A stretch of DNA of 64,000 bases from JAGWBD01 sp965197455 (GTDB lineage: Bacteria > Chloroflexota > Anaerolineae > Aggregatilineales > Phototrophicaceae): positions 868,001 to 932,000 of the forward strand of contig OZ240208.1 in NCBI GenBank assembly GCA_965197455.1. The letters run 5' to 3'. The translations under genes and the position numbers were made by a program. Positions 16,674 through 25,568 of the stretch are shown here, piece after piece; position 1 is the stretch's first letter; each line of letters opens with the position of its first letter. A model generated the notes under the pieces. The model was given only the letters and a program-made list of their open reading frames with translations, made no database searches and was not told where the DNA came from.

Positions 16674-17750
16674 GTGCTTGCCCTGCTGAACGAACGACAG
16701 CAAGACATTCGCCGCGTCCTCCGCGCAGGCGCGGTCGTGCTGATCCTCGTCTTCCTGTTCGGCCTCCCGGATACGCTCGTGCAAAGCAGCATTCGCCTCT
16801 CAACGCCCTTCGTGCTCGGATCCCTGGGAGCCCTGCTGGCCAGCCGTGCCGGCGTACTGAACCTGGCGATCGAAGGGAAAATGCTGCTGGGCGCCTTCAT
16901 CGGCATCGCTGCCCTCTTTCAGAATGGGCTGGATCCGATTGTCGGAGTCGTCGCTGCGATGACATCCGGTGGCGTTCTCGGTTTCATCTTTGCCATACTT
17001 TACCTGCGCATCCGCATCAACCTCATCATCCTCGCGCTGGCTGTCAACCTGCTGGTAGCAAACGGCACAGTCTTCTTCATGCGCGCCAGTTTCGGCGTAT
17101 ACGGCACGCTGGCCGACCCTGGCATCCGCTCGCTGCCCACGATTCAACTTTCACTGGTGGAACAAATTCCTTTCATCGGCCCCCTGCTAAGCGGCTACAA
17201 CGCCATCGTATATCTCGGCTGGATCATGGTGGCGCTGGTCTGGCTGATGCTCTTTCGGACGCGCTTCGGGCGACACATTCGTGCGGTCGGCGAGAACCGG
17301 GAAGCCGCCGAATCCGTGGGTATCAACGTGACACGCGTACAAATCTTCGCTCTAACTCTCAGCGGCATCCTGGCCGGGCTGGCCGGAGCCTTCCTCTCTC
17401 TGGGCGTGCTGAGCCAGTTCCTGGAAAACATGACGGCCGGTCGCGGCTGGATTGCGCTGACGGTCTCACTGTTCGCCTTCCAACGCCCGGTAGCCGCCTT
17501 CTTCACTTCATTGTTCTTCGGATTCGCTGAAGCGCTATCTTTCTACATTCAGGCGCAGCCAGACCTCAACATTCCGGCTGACCTGGTGCTGGCCCTGCCG
17601 CAGATTGCCACGATTGCTGCGCTGGTGCTGGTTGCCCTGCGCATCCGCGCCTCCGAATTGATGAAGCGCCGCGACTTTGCCGCCCGATTCGGCCAGGAAG
17701 TCGGCGACCTTAAAGCAATATTGAGCCCTGGCAAGGGAGAAGCCGCATGA
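16674..17750 (+). CDS. Nucleoside ABC transporter permease (NupQ/YufQ type)
   Basis: Second membrane subunit of the nucleoside importer, 358 residues, with about eight to nine hydrophobic segments. Characteristic stretches are LGALLASRAGVLNLAIEGKMLLGA and RAVGENREAAESVGINVTRVQ, the latter being the cytosolic coupling region. The GTG start lies three bases after the previous stop, and the stop overlaps the next ATG by four bases. This continuous coupling supports one transcript through to the nucleoside hydrolase. Confidence 0.92.
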   Translation: MLALLNERQQDIRRVLRAGAVVLILVFLFGLPDTLVQSSIRLSTPFVLGSLGALLASRAGVLNLAIEGKMLLGAFIGIAALFQNGLDPIVGVVAAMTSGGVLGFIFAILYLRIRINLIILALAVNLLVANGTVFFMRASFGVYGTLADPGIRSLPTIQLSLVEQIPFIGPLLSGYNAIVYLGWIMVALVWLMLFRTRFGRHIRAVGENREAAESVGINVTRVQIFALTLSGILAGLAGAFLSLGVLSQFLENMTAGRGWIALTVSLFAFQRPVAAFFTSLFFGFAEALSFYIQAQPDLNIPADLVLALPQIATIAALVLVALRIRASELMKRRDFAARFGQEVGDLKAILSPGKGEAA

Positions 17751-18331
17751 GTGTGATGCCCTGGCAAGAAGACCCCTGGACGCGAACGCGCACCTGCAAC
17801 GACTTTGCAGCCGACGAGGTCATCTCTGCGTTGCAGAAGGAAATCCGGCGCGGCCACACAGAAAACGCTGCCCTGCTCGCCTGGGAAATGCTGAACAGCA
17901 GCGAAGAGCTTGAGGAAATGCTTTGGAGCCGGCTGCAGATCATTTCTGTCGAGGACGTTGGCCTGGGCGAGATTCAGGCGCCCCTGCTTATCGAGACGCT
18001 GTTTCAAATGCATCTGCGTCTGCCGCGCCCACGCGGCGACCGCTACCTCTTCGCCGTTCACGCCGTGCGTGTGTTGTGCGAATGTCAGAAAGATCGCTCC
18101 AGCGACGAGTTGGTAAACTGGCTTGGCCGAGCAGTCGAGAGCGGCGAGCGTCCGCAAATCCCCGATTACGCGCTGGACATGCACACGCGCCGGGGTCAGG
18201 AAATGGGTCGTGACTTTACTCACTTTCTGAATGTGGGTTCTCAGGTCGCGCCACGGCTGACGGATAATGAAAAACGTTGGCGCAAACAACTGCTTGAACT
18301 GCTCGCGAAGGAGGCACTGGATTGCGACTGA
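17747..18331 (+). CDS. Stand-alone RarA/MgsA C-terminal-domain-like protein
   Basis: A 194-residue cytosolic protein. DEVISALQKEIRRG, AWEMLNSSEE and RLQIISVEDVGLGEIQA match the helical C-terminal region of the AAA+ replication-restart ATPase RarA/MgsA (E. coli form: ISALHKSVRG and ASEDVGNADPRA), and GDRYLFAVHAV matches further downstream. No Walker motifs are present, so the ATPase and clamp-loader parts are missing. In RarA this region forms the tetramer. Here the gene is translationally coupled between a nucleoside permease and a nucleoside hydrolase, so it has probably been adopted for metabolism or regulation. The function is unknown. The stop overlaps the next gene by ten bases. Confidence 0.7.
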   Translation: MSVMPWQEDPWTRTRTCNDFAADEVISALQKEIRRGHTENAALLAWEMLNSSEELEEMLWSRLQIISVEDVGLGEIQAPLLIETLFQMHLRLPRPRGDRYLFAVHAVRVLCECQKDRSSDELVNWLGRAVESGERPQIPDYALDMHTRRGQEMGRDFTHFLNVGSQVAPRLTDNEKRWRKQLLELLAKEALDCD

Positions 18332-19257
18332 TCATTGACACCGACGCCGGCGTTGACGACGCCCATGCGTTGATGATGGCGCTGGCTTGCCCCAACACCA
18401 CAGTCGACTGCATCACAACTGTGGTCGGTAATGTGGACCTGGACAAGGTAGTGCGCAATGTCGGCACCACGCTGGATGTCATGGACCTTGATGTGCCTTA
18501 CTACGTAGGCGCGGATCTGCCGCTGGTTGCACCCTGGAGCTTCGAAACGGAATTTGTTCATGGCGCCGACGGACTTGGTGATTTGCAGCAGCGGCCGCCC
18601 AGCGTTCACAAACCCGCTGCAGGGCACGCCGTAACGCAGATTCTGGAACGCTGCGCTGCTGATCCCGGCGAGATCACGCTGGTCGCCATAGGGCCGCTGA
18701 CAAACATCGCGCTGGCCGTGCGGCTGGACCCCGGGTTGCCACAACGTGTCAAGCAGCTGGTCATCATGGGCGGGTCACTCAACGCCCTCGGCAACACCGA
18801 TTCGGTGCCGGCAGAGTTCAACATCTACTGCGATCCGGAGGCAGCCCACATCGTTTTAGAGGCGTTTCCGGATATCCTGATGGTGACTTGGGAAGCGACT
18901 CTCGCACACCCCCTGCCCTGGCCTGTCTTTGAGGAGCTTATAGCGCAAGCCGGGCCGCGCGCCGCCTTTTACAAGGACAGCTGTCATGGAATGCTGAAGC
19001 GTCTTTCCGGTGTTGGATACGGCACTGCATTGCACATTCCGGACACATTGACGATGGCCGTTGTCCTGCGCCCGGAGCTCTTGCTGGCCAGCGAGCGCTA
19101 TCACGTCGCGGTCGAGCTCACTGGCACTCACACGCGCGGTCAAACGGTTGCCGACTACCGCCGGTTTGCCGACGTGGTGCCAAATGTAGAGACGGTCACC
19201 AAAGTTGACATGGATGGTGTAGCAGAGCTGTTCCGCCAAATGGTCGCCCCGGTCTGA
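18322..19257 (+). CDS. Inosine/uridine-preferring nucleoside hydrolase
   Basis: Calcium-dependent N-glycosidase that splits ribonucleosides to base and ribose, 311 residues. The diagnostic N-terminal cluster reads DTDAGVDDA (normally DTDPGxDDA, with Ala for Pro). Other motifs are ITLVAIGPLTNIALAV, IMGGS, PAEFNIYCDPEAA and a loop around HGADGLGD. The TTG start is supported by AAGGAGG seven bases upstream and lies inside the RarA-like gene. As the last gene of the nucleoside importer operon it would process imported nucleosides. Base preference cannot be read from the sequence. Confidence 0.9.
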   Translation: MRLIIDTDAGVDDAHALMMALACPNTTVDCITTVVGNVDLDKVVRNVGTTLDVMDLDVPYYVGADLPLVAPWSFETEFVHGADGLGDLQQRPPSVHKPAAGHAVTQILERCAADPGEITLVAIGPLTNIALAVRLDPGLPQRVKQLVIMGGSLNALGNTDSVPAEFNIYCDPEAAHIVLEAFPDILMVTWEATLAHPLPWPVFEELIAQAGPRAAFYKDSCHGMLKRLSGVGYGTALHIPDTLTMAVVLRPELLLASERYHVAVELTGTHTRGQTVADYRRFADVVPNVETVTKVDMDGVAELFRQMVAPV

Positions 19258-19259
19258 AT

Positions 19260-20282
19260 TCAGGTTCCAGAGTCACCTGAAGCAGCAACCAGGTGAGCGC
19301 CTGGGCCAGGCCGACTTGGCAAGATCTGCCAGGCATCACTTCCCGGCAGCGACTTTACTTCCGCCAGCAACGCTTCTGCCTCGGCTTCCAGGCACAGCAG
19401 GTGTACCGTGGGCCCGGCATCCAGCGTGAAGTAGACGGACAAGCCTTCCCTGCGCCATTCCTGCACAGCACAAAGCAAACGCAAGGTGTCTGGCGTCCAG
19501 TAGAATATGCCTGGCTGCCAACTGCCGCCACGCTCGTGCGCTGAAGTCAGCATGATGGCGTGCATTTCCAGCGCCTCAGCCTCAATCTCACGCCCAAAAC
19601 GGTTGAAATTACGCCCCAGCAGCGACTCACGCACTGCCTCCAGCCGTAGCGGCAGCGATTCGTGACGCGCGCGCCAGAAGGGACTGCGGGTCGCAAGCAA
19701 ATGACCGGCGCTGGAGGGTACATCCTTGGCCCTTTGCGTCACCAGCACCGCCACATCGACGAGATCCCAATGCTGCGCTGGAGCAAGCTGTGTGGCGAAA
19801 GAGCTTTCATTGTCCACACCAGCGTGCCACTCGGCGTAGCCTGCCGGAATCGAGCGACAGGCCGACCCGGACCCCTGACGCGCGAGTATGGAGAGTTCGC
19901 GTTCCTCCAGCTGCAAGCCACAGGCCTGCGTCGCTGCCAGCGTGAGCGCCGCAAATCCCGATGCGGAGGAGGCAAAGCCAGTGCCGGAAGGGAAATTGTT
20001 GTACGTCTCAACCCGCGCTGACGTCGTCACTCCCGCCAACCTGCGGATTCGCTCCAGATGCGTAGACACGCGCGCCGCGAAGGAAGCGGCAGCAGGCTCA
20101 CCTGTCTGCAGCACTTCATCCTGATCATATTCTTCGCTGAAGCGGACTATCGTCGTGGTGCGCGCCCCGTCCAGCGTCATCGAAATTGAGTTGTTAAGCG
20201 GCAGGTTTAGCGACGTATCGCGCTTGCCCCAGTATTTAACGAAGGCCAGGTTGGCGCAGGCCTGGGCGGTAGCAACCGGCAT
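19260..20282 (-). CDS. (Di)phosphomevalonate decarboxylase
   Basis: GHMP-kinase-family enzyme that phosphorylates and decarboxylates a mevalonate phosphate, 340 residues from the ATG at 20282. Motifs are ANLAFVKYWGKRD with LPLNNSISMTL, the ATP loop NNFPSGTGFASSASG, GSGSACRS (catalytic arginine) and LDAGPTVH holding the catalytic aspartate. Classical enzymes usually read DAGPN here. Chloroflexota are known to include a phosphomevalonate decarboxylase route that needs isopentenyl phosphate kinase, so the substrate could be either the mono- or the diphosphate. A GTG at 20303 is an alternative start. Divergent from mevalonate kinase; no phosphomevalonate kinase or isopentenyl phosphate kinase is in the window. 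Confidence 0.87.
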   Translation of the reverse strand: MPVATAQACANLAFVKYWGKRDTSLNLPLNNSISMTLDGARTTTIVRFSEEYDQDEVLQTGEPAAASFAARVSTHLERIRRLAGVTTSARVETYNNFPSGTGFASSASGFAALTLAATQACGLQLEERELSILARQGSGSACRSIPAGYAEWHAGVDNESSFATQLAPAQHWDLVDVAVLVTQRAKDVPSSAGHLLATRSPFWRARHESLPLRLEAVRESLLGRNFNRFGREIEAEALEMHAIMLTSAHERGGSWQPGIFYWTPDTLRLLCAVQEWRREGLSVYFTLDAGPTVHLLCLEAEAEALLAEVKSLPGSDAWQILPSRPGPGAHLVAASGDSGT

Positions 20283-20298
20283 GTCCGAACACCTGTTA

Positions 20299-20327
20299 TT
20301 CACTGTAAGCGCTGATTAGGATACCAT
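20299..20327 (+). promoter_or_regulatory. Weak putative promoter for mevalonate kinase
   Basis: TTCACT and TACCAT are separated by 17 bases and lie about 30 bases upstream of the kinase ATG, between the two divergent mevalonate genes. Both boxes match the consensus only partly. Confidence 0.3.
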
Positions 20328-20356
20328 AGGCACCGAACCCGACGGGAGCCTGAGGC

Positions 20357-21310
20357 ATGCATGTGACGGCCAGCGCGCCTGGAAAACTGGTTCTGTTTGG
20401 AGACCATGCGGTTGTGCACGGTCAGCCTGGTATCGTGACCGCGGTGGATTTGCGCTTCCATGTGCAGGCCGACATGCTCGCCGAATCCGTCCTGCACCTT
20501 AAGACGCCCGGCGCGCCTGTGCAGGAGCTGCCGCTGCCGACTGCGGCAAGCAGGTATCGTGAGGCCAGTGCCTTTGTCGAAGCAGCCCTGCTGCAGTTGC
20601 TGCAGCGCTTCCCGGTCGACTGCGGCTTTCACATTCGCACAGAAGGCCCGGTGCAAAGCTATGGCCTCGGCAGTTCTTCGGCCATCACGGTGGCGACGCT
20701 GGCAGCAACTGCACAGCTTTGCGGCTTGCAACTGTGCCGCAGTGACCTGTATACCATGGCGCGCGCGGCAGTGCTTGACGTTCAGGGAGCGGGCTCCGGC
20801 CTGGATGTGGCTGCCGCTGTGTATGGTGGCACCTGCTATCTGGAGCAAGCCGGCGCCATCCCCGAGCCGCTCACTGTGCCAGACCTGCCGCTCATCATTG
20901 GCTACAGTGGCAGCAAGGGTGGCACAACTGCGCTCCTGCGCCAGGTTGCTGCCCTGCGCGACCAACAGCCTGACCTGATCAAGTCGATCTTCGCCTTGAT
21001 CGGGCGCATTGCCATGCGGGCGCGCTCCTGCCTGCAGGATGAACGTTGGCAAGAGCTTGGTCAGTTGGCGAATCTACATCAGGGTTTGCTGGACGCGCTG
21101 GGCGTGAACACGGCCAGCCTGGCGCAACTCATCTTCAGCGCTCGCGACGCCGGCGCCTTGGGCGCCAAGCTTTCCGGCGCCGGTGGCGGGGACTGTATGT
21201 TCGCGCTGGCGGAAGATGACTTGCGCGATGCCGTGGCGGCGCAGATCACCGCAGCCGGAGGCCAGGTGATTAACGTCAGTTGCAATGCGCCTGGCGTCCA
21301 GTATTCATGA
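20357..21310 (+). CDS. mvk: Mevalonate kinase
   Basis: Cytosolic GHMP kinase making 5-phosphomevalonate, the committed step towards isoprenoids in the mevalonate route, 317 residues. The N-terminal SAPGKLVLFGDHAVVHGQP is the mevalonate-kinase form of motif 1 (homoserine and galactokinases differ here). The ATP loop is YGLGSSSAITVA, the catalytic-aspartate region is GAGSGLDVAAAVYGG, and motif 3 is GAKLSGAGGGDCMFAL. GGGAG is present upstream. Pairing with the decarboxylase shows that this organism uses mevalonate rather than, or besides, the MEP pathway. Confidence 0.93.
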   Translation: MHVTASAPGKLVLFGDHAVVHGQPGIVTAVDLRFHVQADMLAESVLHLKTPGAPVQELPLPTAASRYREASAFVEAALLQLLQRFPVDCGFHIRTEGPVQSYGLGSSSAITVATLAATAQLCGLQLCRSDLYTMARAAVLDVQGAGSGLDVAAAVYGGTCYLEQAGAIPEPLTVPDLPLIIGYSGSKGGTTALLRQVAALRDQQPDLIKSIFALIGRIAMRARSCLQDERWQELGQLANLHQGLLDALGVNTASLAQLIFSARDAGALGAKLSGAGGGDCMFALAEDDLRDAVAAQITAAGGQVINVSCNAPGVQYS

Positions 21311-21371
21311 TGATGAACGAACAGTTTTACGCTATACACTCCATGACTGACAGCTCTCAGGGAGTTTCCGT

Positions 21372-24300
21372 GTGAAAGAGGACCTTCGTGTCCGCGCGGT
21401 CGCCTTCAACATCACCGCGCGTTTTGAAGGCGGCAGCTATCAAACCTGCCAAACCGACGATGCAGGCATTCTCAGCTATGGCCGCTTCCAATTCACGCTG
21501 GCTTCAGGTGTGCTGGGCCGGGTCGTCGAAAATTATGTCGAGACTTCCAGCAGTCAGATTTCCGGTTCGCTGGACGCGTACCGGGCACGCATTGCCAGCC
21601 GGGATGCCCAGCTGCGACACGATCCTCGCTTGCGCGACCTGCTCGTCGCTGCCGGCCGCGAACCTGAGATGCACCAGATTCAGGATGACGAGGCCCGCAA
21701 CAATTACTGGGAGCCAACGCGACGAATCGCTGTCCGCCCGCGCAACCTGAAGACGCCGCTGGCCCTCGCCATGCTCTTCGATATCAGCATCAACTTTGGT
21801 CAGGGCGACGGCTTCCTGCGCATTGCCGAGCGTGAGTTTGGCGTCCCTGAACGTTCGCGCGTGGACCAGAACGGAATCGGTGAGGCGCAGCTCATCACCC
21901 GGGTCGCCGAACTGCGCAAGCTCTCGCACGATCGCCAGGCATCCCGCGATAATTTACCTGGCTTGCGCGCTCGCGGCGACTTCTGGCTCAACCTCGTGCG
22001 CTCCGGCGACTGGCAGCTGCACGGAGATGAGAAGGGTGAAATTGTCGTCAAGAACCGGCCACTGCAGGTGCGCGCGCCGGATCTGAGCGAAGGAGATTCG
22101 CAGCCAGGGCTCGACCCGGATTGCTTTTACATCTCCCCCACGGAAAACCGGGTCCGCATCCGGGAACAGCCGGAGACTGGCATCACGCTGGCCATGGCCG
22201 GTTTCGGCGACCTGCTGGAATCGCTGGAGCCGGATGAGGCCACGCGGGCGAAAGTCGGCAGCGAACATGCCTGGCTACACATCCGCAGCCTGGATGGCCT
22301 TGAAGGCTACATCGCCTGCATGTTCCTGGCCGTGCACCAGGACCCTGACCCGCAACCCATGTTGCCACCCTCTCCTCCAGCGCCCACATTGACGGGCGAC
22401 ATGACGCCCTACACCGCGCCATCCGCCACTCCGCTGCTGGTGACTCCCTTTGAAGATCGTATCAGGGTGCGAGCGCAACCAGTTGATGGAGAAATGCTGG
22501 ACAGCATCTCCAGGGGAGATGTGGCCGAAGTGCTGGAGGAGCGTGAAACTGCCCTGGCAAAAGTGGGTGTGCAGGATGAGTGGCTGCATCTGCGCTCGCC
22601 GGGCGGAACTGAAGGGTATTCTGCTGCCTGGTTCCTTGAGGTGCATGAAAACGACAGTCCGCAACCGACGACTGAGCCCGTCACTCCTCCTGCATCTCTA
22701 CTCAACCTGCCGGAGCCTGTTCCCGTCACTCCTCCCGCAACTGTGCTCCCCCTGCCAACTCCAGGCCCTTCCACCCCGGCCCCACCAACGCCACGCTCGC
22801 CCTTGCGCCTGCCTGGCTACGAACCGTTTGTCCAGCTTTTTGTTACACCGACTGTGGAACTCGTGCGCGTGCGCACTCAGCCACTGGATGGAGAGCAGAT
22901 AGCCGTGCTCTCACAAAATGAAGTGGCGCTGGTGCTGGAGGACACAGAAGCAGCCTTGAGGAAGGTTGGTATTGAAGGAGAGTGGTTGCGCGTTCGCACG
23001 CCAGACGGCGTTGAAGGTTACTGCGCCGCCGAGTTTCTGGGCGTCTTTGATGGTAGCAAACCCTTGCCAACAGCTCCTGCAAAGCCGGGAACTGACGTTC
23101 CGCTGGATTCGCCGGTCTATGTGACGCCCACGGAGGACAGCGTACAGGTGCTTGATCAGCCCGGAGCAGGGGAGCCCATCGGCACCCTGTCACAGGGCGA
23201 TGTGGTTGAAGTTATCGAGCCACGCGCCATCGCCCTGGAAAAAATTGGTGTACAGGACGAATGGTTGCAAATACGCACACCATCGGGGGCAGAGGGATAC
23301 ACCGCTGCCTGGTACTACACCATTGCCGAAACACCCGAGCAGCCTCGCCTCTACATCACACCTGGCAACGAGCGGGTGCGGATTCGATCCGCCCCTATTG
23401 ATGGCGACCCGCTGGCAATTGTGCGACCGGGAGACATCCTGAAGGTGCTGGATCCCTATCGCGAAGCCTTGACGCGCGTCGGCCAGGAAGGCGAATGGCT
23501 CTACGTGCGCTCGCGGGAAGGGGTGGAAGGCTATACCAACGCAGAACACTACCTCGTGGTTGGGGAGCCGGAACCCATCATTGGTGATAACATTACCGGC
23601 GTCAATCTTGACCGCTATCATCGTCTGGGGACGCCAAATCCGAACCGCCTTGGCGACCTCGGCTGGGTTCGTTTCAACTACAATGTCTCGCTCAATCCTG
23701 TGCTTCCACCCGGGCAGCCGGAACGCTATGGCAACCGTGACCTGGATGCAGCCTATGCGCGTTACAGCCCGGTCATCAACGCCTATATTAACGCCGGCCT
23801 GCGCGTCGTCGCCGTGCTCGCCCACCAAACCTACGGAGAAGCGACGGGCGATTCCTGGCACCGCATGGACAGCCAGCGCTGGCGCTTGCTCAGCGACCGC
23901 CTGGCCGAAATGGCCGGTTCCATTGCCGCCCAGTACCGTGGCAAGGGCATCGTTTGGCAAATCTGGAACGAGATGGATGCGCACACCGGCGCACGCGCAT
24001 CCGTCCCTCTACCTGCTCAAGACTATGGCAGCATGCTGGCCAAATGCATCACGTCCATCCGCGAGTCCGATCCGGATGCGCTGGTCATCACCGGCGGACA
24101 TGCCAGCGGCCCACTTTCCGGACCCGACTATGCCCGCCAGGCGCTGGAGGCCATGCCCAGGGACCTGAGGCCGGACGGCATCGCCTTCCACCCCTATGGT
24201 CGCGGCCCGGCCTTTGCATCCGGTAAATACCGTCACTTCGGACTGATCGATGAATCCATGGACGCCTGGGCGCGGGTGTTGCCTGGCAAACCGCTCTGGA

Positions 24301-24518
24301 TAACCGAATTCGGCGTTCTGAATGCAGAGGATGAGCCGGCGGAAGAAATCGGAAAATACTCCAGCGACTTCATTGGTTACCTGAAGCAGCGTTATGAAGG
24401 CCGGGTGGTCACAGCCATGTGGTTTGCCTGGGGCAGCGGGATGGACAACGGCTTTGGTCTGGTCGATCTGGAGGACACAGCGCGCGTGGGTCTCACCGAC
24501 GTCTACATCACCCTCTAG
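21372..24518 (+). CDS. Modular lysozyme-like / five SH3-like repeats / clan GH-A glycosidase protein
   Basis: A 1048-residue protein with three parts. Residues 1-240 look like a lysozyme-superfamily (GH46 chitosanase-like) domain, with Glu19 in ITARFEGG and Asp29/Asp30 before AGILSYGRFQ as candidate acids. Five SH3-like repeats follow at about 251-323, 355-425, 488-558, 582-651 and 659-730, each with a VR(V/I)R..P..G core and a WL.(V/I)R...G.EGY ending, joined by proline/threonine-rich linkers. Residues 738-1048 form a TIM-barrel glycosidase with an acid/base Glu867 (WQIWNE) and a nucleophile Glu979 (LWITEF). No signal peptide or anchor is visible. The GTG start has AGGGAG upstream. It probably acts on cell-wall or other polysaccharide; the substrate is unknown. 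Confidence 0.8.
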   Translation: MKEDLRVRAVAFNITARFEGGSYQTCQTDDAGILSYGRFQFTLASGVLGRVVENYVETSSSQISGSLDAYRARIASRDAQLRHDPRLRDLLVAAGREPEMHQIQDDEARNNYWEPTRRIAVRPRNLKTPLALAMLFDISINFGQGDGFLRIAEREFGVPERSRVDQNGIGEAQLITRVAELRKLSHDRQASRDNLPGLRARGDFWLNLVRSGDWQLHGDEKGEIVVKNRPLQVRAPDLSEGDSQPGLDPDCFYISPTENRVRIREQPETGITLAMAGFGDLLESLEPDEATRAKVGSEHAWLHIRSLDGLEGYIACMFLAVHQDPDPQPMLPPSPPAPTLTGDMTPYTAPSATPLLVTPFEDRIRVRAQPVDGEMLDSISRGDVAEVLEERETALAKVGVQDEWLHLRSPGGTEGYSAAWFLEVHENDSPQPTTEPVTPPASLLNLPEPVPVTPPATVLPLPTPGPSTPAPPTPRSPLRLPGYEPFVQLFVTPTVELVRVRTQPLDGEQIAVLSQNEVALVLEDTEAALRKVGIEGEWLRVRTPDGVEGYCAAEFLGVFDGSKPLPTAPAKPGTDVPLDSPVYVTPTEDSVQVLDQPGAGEPIGTLSQGDVVEVIEPRAIALEKIGVQDEWLQIRTPSGAEGYTAAWYYTIAETPEQPRLYITPGNERVRIRSAPIDGDPLAIVRPGDILKVLDPYREALTRVGQEGEWLYVRSREGVEGYTNAEHYLVVGEPEPIIGDNITGVNLDRYHRLGTPNPNRLGDLGWVRFNYNVSLNPVLPPGQPERYGNRDLDAAYARYSPVINAYINAGLRVVAVLAHQTYGEATGDSWHRMDSQRWRLLSDRLAEMAGSIAAQYRGKGIVWQIWNEMDAHTGARASVPLPAQDYGSMLAKCITSIRESDPDALVITGGHASGPLSGPDYARQALEAMPRDLRPDGIAFHPYGRGPAFASGKYRHFGLIDESMDAWARVLPGKPLWITEFGVLNAEDEPAEEIGKYSSDFIGYLKQRYEGRVVTAMWFAWGSGMDNGFGLVDLEDTARVGLTDVYITL

Positions 24519-24524
24519 TCGCCG

Positions 24525-25559
24525 TCAGTTTTCCAGCTCCGGTGCCCAGCTCACGCCGCCTTCTGCGCTGACCTCAGCCAGCCGCCACATCCGATCCATG
24601 GCGCGCAGGAAAAGCCCCTCCGCCGCCAGCACTGCCAGCGCATCCCCTTCAGGTGACCAGGCCAGCGTGGGCCCGTCGAGTGGCTCGTCCGTCAACCGCG
24701 TCAGCGCTCCATCCGCCAAACTTGCCAGCCAGATGTGCCAGGGATCACCATGTGCCATCACGGCGCCGCTCCTGCTCCCTGCAGAAGTTTCCTGCCTCTG
24801 ATGGGTGCCTGAGGCACTGAAGACGATTGCGCTGGCGTCCTGCGTGAAGCGCGGTGAAGCGAGCGCGCGAAAGGTCGAGGCAGCGATCAGCTCACGCGCT
24901 TGACTGCCGTCGGCCTGCGCTTGCATCAATCTTTGCGACCAGGTCGCCGGGTCGACCTGTAGCCAGGTCAGCTGCATCCCGTCAGCGGACAGCGCCGCCT
25001 GCTCCGCGTTCTCCAGCAGCACCTGACGCGTGCCGTCCAGCGCCACTCGCTCCACCGTCATGCGAATTGTCTGCGCTTCCCCTGCTGCGTCGCGCAGGGG
25101 TTGCTGGTGCGTGATCAGCAGCGAGCGCCCGTCAGGAGCCCAGACGGGGTCGCGCCAGGATTCGAGGGAGTCTGCCCGTGTGAGCAAGGGTCGCGGATCT
25201 GCTGCAGGCAACGTGGAAAGCCAGATATCGGTCGTGCCTGGTTGAAATCCGCCTTCCCCAGGCATTGCCCACGCCAGCGCCAACTGAGTCCCGTCCGGCG
25301 CTGCTGCAATACCAGTGACCAGGCTGCCCTCTTCTGGCAGCCACCAGCGCTCGCTCACGTTCGTTCGCAACTTGTGGCGCCAGACGCCATCAAAACCCTG
25401 GGTGTAGTATAGACAGCCTTCCAGTTCCAGTCCGGGTGGCAGGCCATCCAGTTGCATCAGCATCTGCCCGAAGCGGTTGACAAGCCCCGGGCCGAATGCC
25501 AGCCACAGCAGTAGCAGAAAAACAGCAAACAGCGGCCCACGCCGGCGGGCGGCAATCAC
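24525..25559 (-). CDS. Membrane-anchored TolB-like beta-propeller protein
   Basis: A 344-residue protein with an uncleaved hydrophobic anchor at about 9-28 after an arginine-rich start (MIAARRRG) and a periplasmic or external body. The body repeats TolB/PD40-type blades such as DPVWAPDGRSLLITH, SPRFTQDASAIVFSASGT and TLAWSPEGDALAVLA. Such propellers usually act as binding scaffolds. It starts at a GTG nine bases after iolD, so it is probably the last gene of the inositol operon transcript, and it converges on the modular glycosidase. No enzymatic residues are recognisable. Confidence 0.75.
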   Translation of the reverse strand: MIAARRRGPLFAVFLLLLWLAFGPGLVNRFGQMLMQLDGLPPGLELEGCLYYTQGFDGVWRHKLRTNVSERWWLPEEGSLVTGIAAAPDGTQLALAWAMPGEGGFQPGTTDIWLSTLPAADPRPLLTRADSLESWRDPVWAPDGRSLLITHQQPLRDAAGEAQTIRMTVERVALDGTRQVLLENAEQAALSADGMQLTWLQVDPATWSQRLMQAQADGSQARELIAASTFRALASPRFTQDASAIVFSASGTHQRQETSAGSRSGAVMAHGDPWHIWLASLADGALTRLTDEPLDGPTLAWSPEGDALAVLAAEGLFLRAMDRMWRLAEVSAEGGVSWAPELEN

Positions 25560-25568
25560 TGAGCTTGC

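Noticed and set aside
22627..22830. Proline/threonine-rich repeats as a possible CRISPR or tandem-repeat locus
   Set aside because: They are in-frame linker codons of the modular glycosidase, not evenly spaced identical DNA repeats.
21372..24518. Prophage endolysin module
   Set aside because: The N-terminal lysozyme-like fold and SH3 repeats could suggest this, but no holin, tail, capsid or integrase gene is nearby; mevalonate and inositol genes flank it.
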